Program-made: the position numbers and the translations under genes
Assembly: GCA_013816225.1 (NCBI GenBank)
Contig: JACDEQ010000104.1
Location: 1 to 7,232 of the forward strand
Direction of reading: 5' to 3'
Source of the DNA: Armatimonadota bacterium
GTDB lineage: Bacteria > Armatimonadota > Fimbriimonadia > Fimbriimonadales > ATM1
Length of the DNA stretch: 7,232 nt
Shown: piece by piece, positions 5,876 through 7,232 of the stretch
Layout of the letters: each line of letters begins with the position of its first letter
Position numbering within the stretch: the stretch's first letter is position 1
Notes under the pieces: generated by a model
Told to the model about the DNA's origin: nothing
Database searches by the model: none
The model's input: only the letters and a program-made list of their open reading frames with translations

Positions 5876-6086
5876 ACCGGTTCGTAGCGAAACGACGCCT
5901 ACCTTTTGGGGGAATCCATCAGTTTTCGCCGGTCCTGGTCATCCTACATCTCCACAGGCTCCGTCCATCCCCACTTCTTTCCCTTTCCTGCGCGTACATC
6001 CCTTACCTCTTCTATGATCGTGGATAACTCCCTGCAGAAGTCACCATCAAGGGATGAGCGTAGCCCGTGCCTTGTTCCCCAAAAAA
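5876..6086. other. Non-coding flank between the prenyltransferase gene and the insertion sequence
   Basis: No supported gene and no clear terminator were found in these 211 bases. On the minus strand a frame is open from the insertion-sequence edge down to a TAG at 5944-5946. It contains the stretch FCRELSTIIEEVRDVRAGKG and looks protein-like, but it has no start codon, because the insertion sequence would have cut it off. It may be the broken end of a gene or chance. Confidence 0.4.
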
Positions 6087-6106
6087 TGACCACCCCTGAG
6101 TTTTAG
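6087..6106 (+). repeat. Left terminal inverted repeat of the IS3-family element
   Basis: TGACCACCCCTGAGTTTTAG matches the reverse complement of 7209-7228 at 15 of 20 positions, with the outer TGACCA and inner TTAG identical. It is followed by an A/T-rich stretch and then the orfA ribosome site. Confidence 0.75.
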
Positions 6107-6122
6107 TTTTTCATCTCCAACT

Positions 6123-6128
6123 AAGGAG
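6123..6128 (+). promoter_or_regulatory. Ribosome binding site of orfA
   Basis: AAGGAG ends six bases before the TTG at 6135. It supports that rare start codon. The local sequence CATTGAAC would also become an in-frame ATG if one T were extra, so TTG may be a changed ATG. Confidence 0.65.
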
Positions 6129-6134
6129 ACAGCA

Positions 6135-6767
6135 TTGAACAAAGGAAATCGTTACACGGAGGACCAAATCATCAAGGTCCTAAAGGAAATCGAGGGCGGC
6201 GCAACCGTCGCCGGCGTCGCCCGCTCCCACGGGATCTCGGAGCAAACGCTTTACCGATGGCGCGAGCGCTACGGCGGGATGACCAAGTCGGAACTGGCCG
6301 AGCTGAGGGCCTTGCAGGAGGAGAACCCGCCGCCTGAAGGCGATCGTGGCCAGCAAGGCAATGGGCATCGAGGCCTACAAGGAGGTTCAGAAGGGAAAAT
6401 GGTGAGCCCCGCTCCACGCAAGAGCGTTTGCGCGAGCCTTCTGAAAGCGGGGCATTCCCGGGTCCGCGCCTGCCGCGTGGCAAGGCTTTCGCGTCCGGCC
6501 AGCCGCGCTAAGAAGAGGGATCGCAACCCTGAGCTTCGAGCAAGGGTGTTGGAGCTTGCCAAGAAGTATCCGCGTTTCGGGTTTCGCAGAATCCATCTCT
6601 TGCTGCCCGGGGTGAACCGCAAAGCGGTGCACCGGATATGGAGAGAAGAGGGCCTGAGGCTCTCCCGCCGGCGCCGCAAGCGGCTAAAGGTAGCTTCATC
6701 GGCTCCAATGGAACTGACCGGAACGAACCAGGCCCTGGTGTATGGACTTCGCCTCGCAGACTCTTGA
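6135..6767 (+). CDS. IS3-family OrfA joined by a frameshift to the N-terminal part of OrfB (broken)
   Basis: As written this frame gives 210 residues from TTG 6135. Residues 6-49 are the OrfA helix-turn-helix (RYTEDQIIKVLKE then HGISEQTLYRWRERYGGM), which binds the element's ends, followed by the start of a leucine-zipper-like helix (ELAELRALQEEN). After N64 the reading becomes PPPEGDRGQQG, which is out of pattern. Removing one C at 6326-6328 gives EENRRLKAIVASKAMGIEAY and then KGKW with TGA at 6403-6405, a normal 89-residue OrfA. The extra base puts OrfA directly into the OrfB frame, so residues 89 onward (MVSPAPRKSVCASLL) are genuine OrfB. These continue through the HTH_21-type region (YPRFGFRRIH, then VNRKAVHRIWREEGLRL). 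A second extra base at 6733-6735 turns the end into ALVYGLRLADS instead of AWCMDF, with a premature stop. Confidence 0.8.
   Translation: MNKGNRYTEDQIIKVLKEIEGGATVAGVARSHGISEQTLYRWRERYGGMTKSELAELRALQEENPPPEGDRGQQGNGHRGLQGGSEGKMVSPAPRKSVCASLLKAGHSRVRACRVARLSRPASRAKKRDRNPELRARVLELAKKYPRFGFRRIHLLLPGVNRKAVHRIWREEGLRLSRRRRKRLKVASSAPMELTGTNQALVYGLRLADS
6393..6399 (+). promoter_or_regulatory. Programmed -1 ribosomal frameshift site of the IS3-family element
   Basis: In the restored orfA frame the codons read AAG GGA AAA TGG TGA, so G_GGA_AAA is a canonical slippery heptamer directly before the orfA stop. After slipping back one base, translation continues GGG AAA ATG GTG in orfB. An orfB ATG at 6399-6401 also overlaps the heptamer and nearly touches the stop. 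This is the standard way IS3 elements make the OrfAB transposase. Confidence 0.75.
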
Positions 6768-7212
6768 GAATGGCCGCCAGGCGCGCATCCTCGCCATCCT
6801 CGACTGTTTCAGCCGTGAGTGCTTGCTCTTGAAAAGCGCGGCCTCCTTCCCGAGCTCCTCGGTTCAACGAGAGATCGAATGGCTGTTCCTCGTTCATGGC
6901 AAGCCCTCTCGCATCGTTACCGACAACGGCCCCGAGTTTCGCGCCCTCGATCTTCCCGAAGGTGTGGAACCGGCTTTCATCCAGCCCGGCTCTCCGTGGC
7001 AGAACGGCCGCATCGAGAGCTTTTTCGACAAGTTGCGCGACGAGCTTCTAAACCGGAAGCTCTTCATGACCGGCTCCTACCTCCAGGCACACCTCGACGA
7101 GTACCTGGAGTTCCACAACCATCTCAGGCCTCACCTGAGCCTCGGCGGCCTCACCCCCGCGCGGTTCAATCAGAGCGCCGACTCGACCATACTACGGGAG
7201 ACGGAACCCTAA
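6742..7212 (+). CDS. IS3-family OrfB transposase, catalytic DDE part (5' part is in another frame)
   Basis: This 156-residue frame carries the whole integrase-type catalytic core: first Asp in MDF (D2), second in VTDNGPEF (D61), and Glu in GRIESFF (E92), followed by KLRDELLN and the HNHLRPHLSLGGLTPARF tail typical of IS3 OrfB. The ATG at 6742 is internal to the real protein: in the restored reading the sequence is NQAWCMDFAS. D61 and E92 have 30 residues between them, five fewer than the usual D(35)E spacing, so a small in-frame deletion or an unusual subgroup is possible. The stop TAA (7210-7212) lies inside the right inverted repeat. Confidence 0.85.
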   Translation: MDFASQTLENGRQARILAILDCFSRECLLLKSAASFPSSSVQREIEWLFLVHGKPSRIVTDNGPEFRALDLPEGVEPAFIQPGSPWQNGRIESFFDKLRDELLNRKLFMTGSYLQAHLDEYLEFHNHLRPHLSLGGLTPARFNQSADSTILRETEP

Positions 7213-7228
7213 CACTCTGACCTGGTCA
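7209..7228 (+). repeat. Right terminal inverted repeat of the IS3-family element
   Basis: CTAACACTCTGACCTGGTCA pairs with the left repeat at 15 of 20 positions. It contains the orfB stop codon. Only four bases of flank follow before the window ends. Confidence 0.75.
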
Positions 7229-7232
7229 GGAA

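Larger units (their letters stand above)
6087..7228 (+). mobile_element. IS3-family insertion sequence (1142 bp), with two one-base frame breaks
   Basis: The element is bounded by imperfect inverted repeats that begin TGACCA and end TGGTCA, as in IS3-type elements with TG...CA ends. Inside are orfA (helix-turn-helix), a G_GGA_AAA slippage heptamer, and orfB with an integrase-type DDE domain, in the order and with the -1 frame relation standard for the family. Removing one base at 6326-6328 and one at 6733-6735 gives OrfA of 89 residues and OrfB of 270 residues from ATG 6399, both normal for the family. No matching 3-4 bp target duplication is visible (AAAA on the left, GGAA on the right). If the two breaks are real, the copy cannot make a full transposase. 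Confidence 0.9.

Noticed and set aside
5299..6027. 242-codon plus-strand open frame overlapping the end of the prenyltransferase gene
   Set aside because: It is Arg/Pro-rich, typical of a shifted frame in GC-rich DNA, and the prenyltransferase has clear motifs in the other frame.

Overview
The window looks like chromosomal DNA of a high-GC, probably environmental, Gram-negative-type bacterium, with one insertion sequence at its right end. The gene content (GcvT-family end, lipoprotein, MetK, lone 3-oxoacid CoA-transferase beta subunit, UbiA-type prenyltransferase) and a 9-bp tandem repeat of the 'ACTTGTCCG' kind suggest Armatimonadota (Fimbriimonas-like) or Acidobacteriota. This placement is an impression from gene style, not something the sequence proves.

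Layout, left to right. (1) 2-573, plus strand: the last 54 codons of a GcvT-family aminomethyltransferase, overlapping by ATGA the start of a small lipoprotein gene. (2) 574-892: a 319-base non-coding stretch between convergent transcription units, with a candidate terminator at 786-815 and a small set of alternative hairpins at 599-635. (3) 893-2923, minus strand: two exported proteins in one unit. The upstream one is a transglutaminase-like cysteine peptidase homologue whose Cys lies in one frame and His/Asp in another, because of a one-base frameshift near 2118-2123. The downstream one is a 262-residue secreted protein whose C-terminal part resembles the 'copper amine oxidase N-terminal-like' stalk domain. 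(4) 3102-4934, minus strand: scoB followed after 18 bases by metK. No scoA is present next to scoB. (5) 4935-4996: a 62-base divergent promoter region with three perfect copies of a 9-bp unit. (6) 4997-5875, plus strand: a UbiA-family prenyltransferase, probably for menaquinone or a similar quinone. (7) 6087-7228: an IS3-family element with imperfect 20-bp inverted repeats, orfA, a G_GGA_AAA slippage site, and orfB with a DDE triad. As given, it carries two one-base frame breaks.

The housekeeping genes are intact. All three frame breaks lie in runs of three C or G, and removing one base at each restores a complete, family-typical protein. They may therefore be indel errors in the sequence rather than real gene decay, and should be settled first. 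No phage, CRISPR array, tRNA, rRNA or defence system is visible. The most distinctive item is the exported transglutaminase-like / stalk-domain gene pair.
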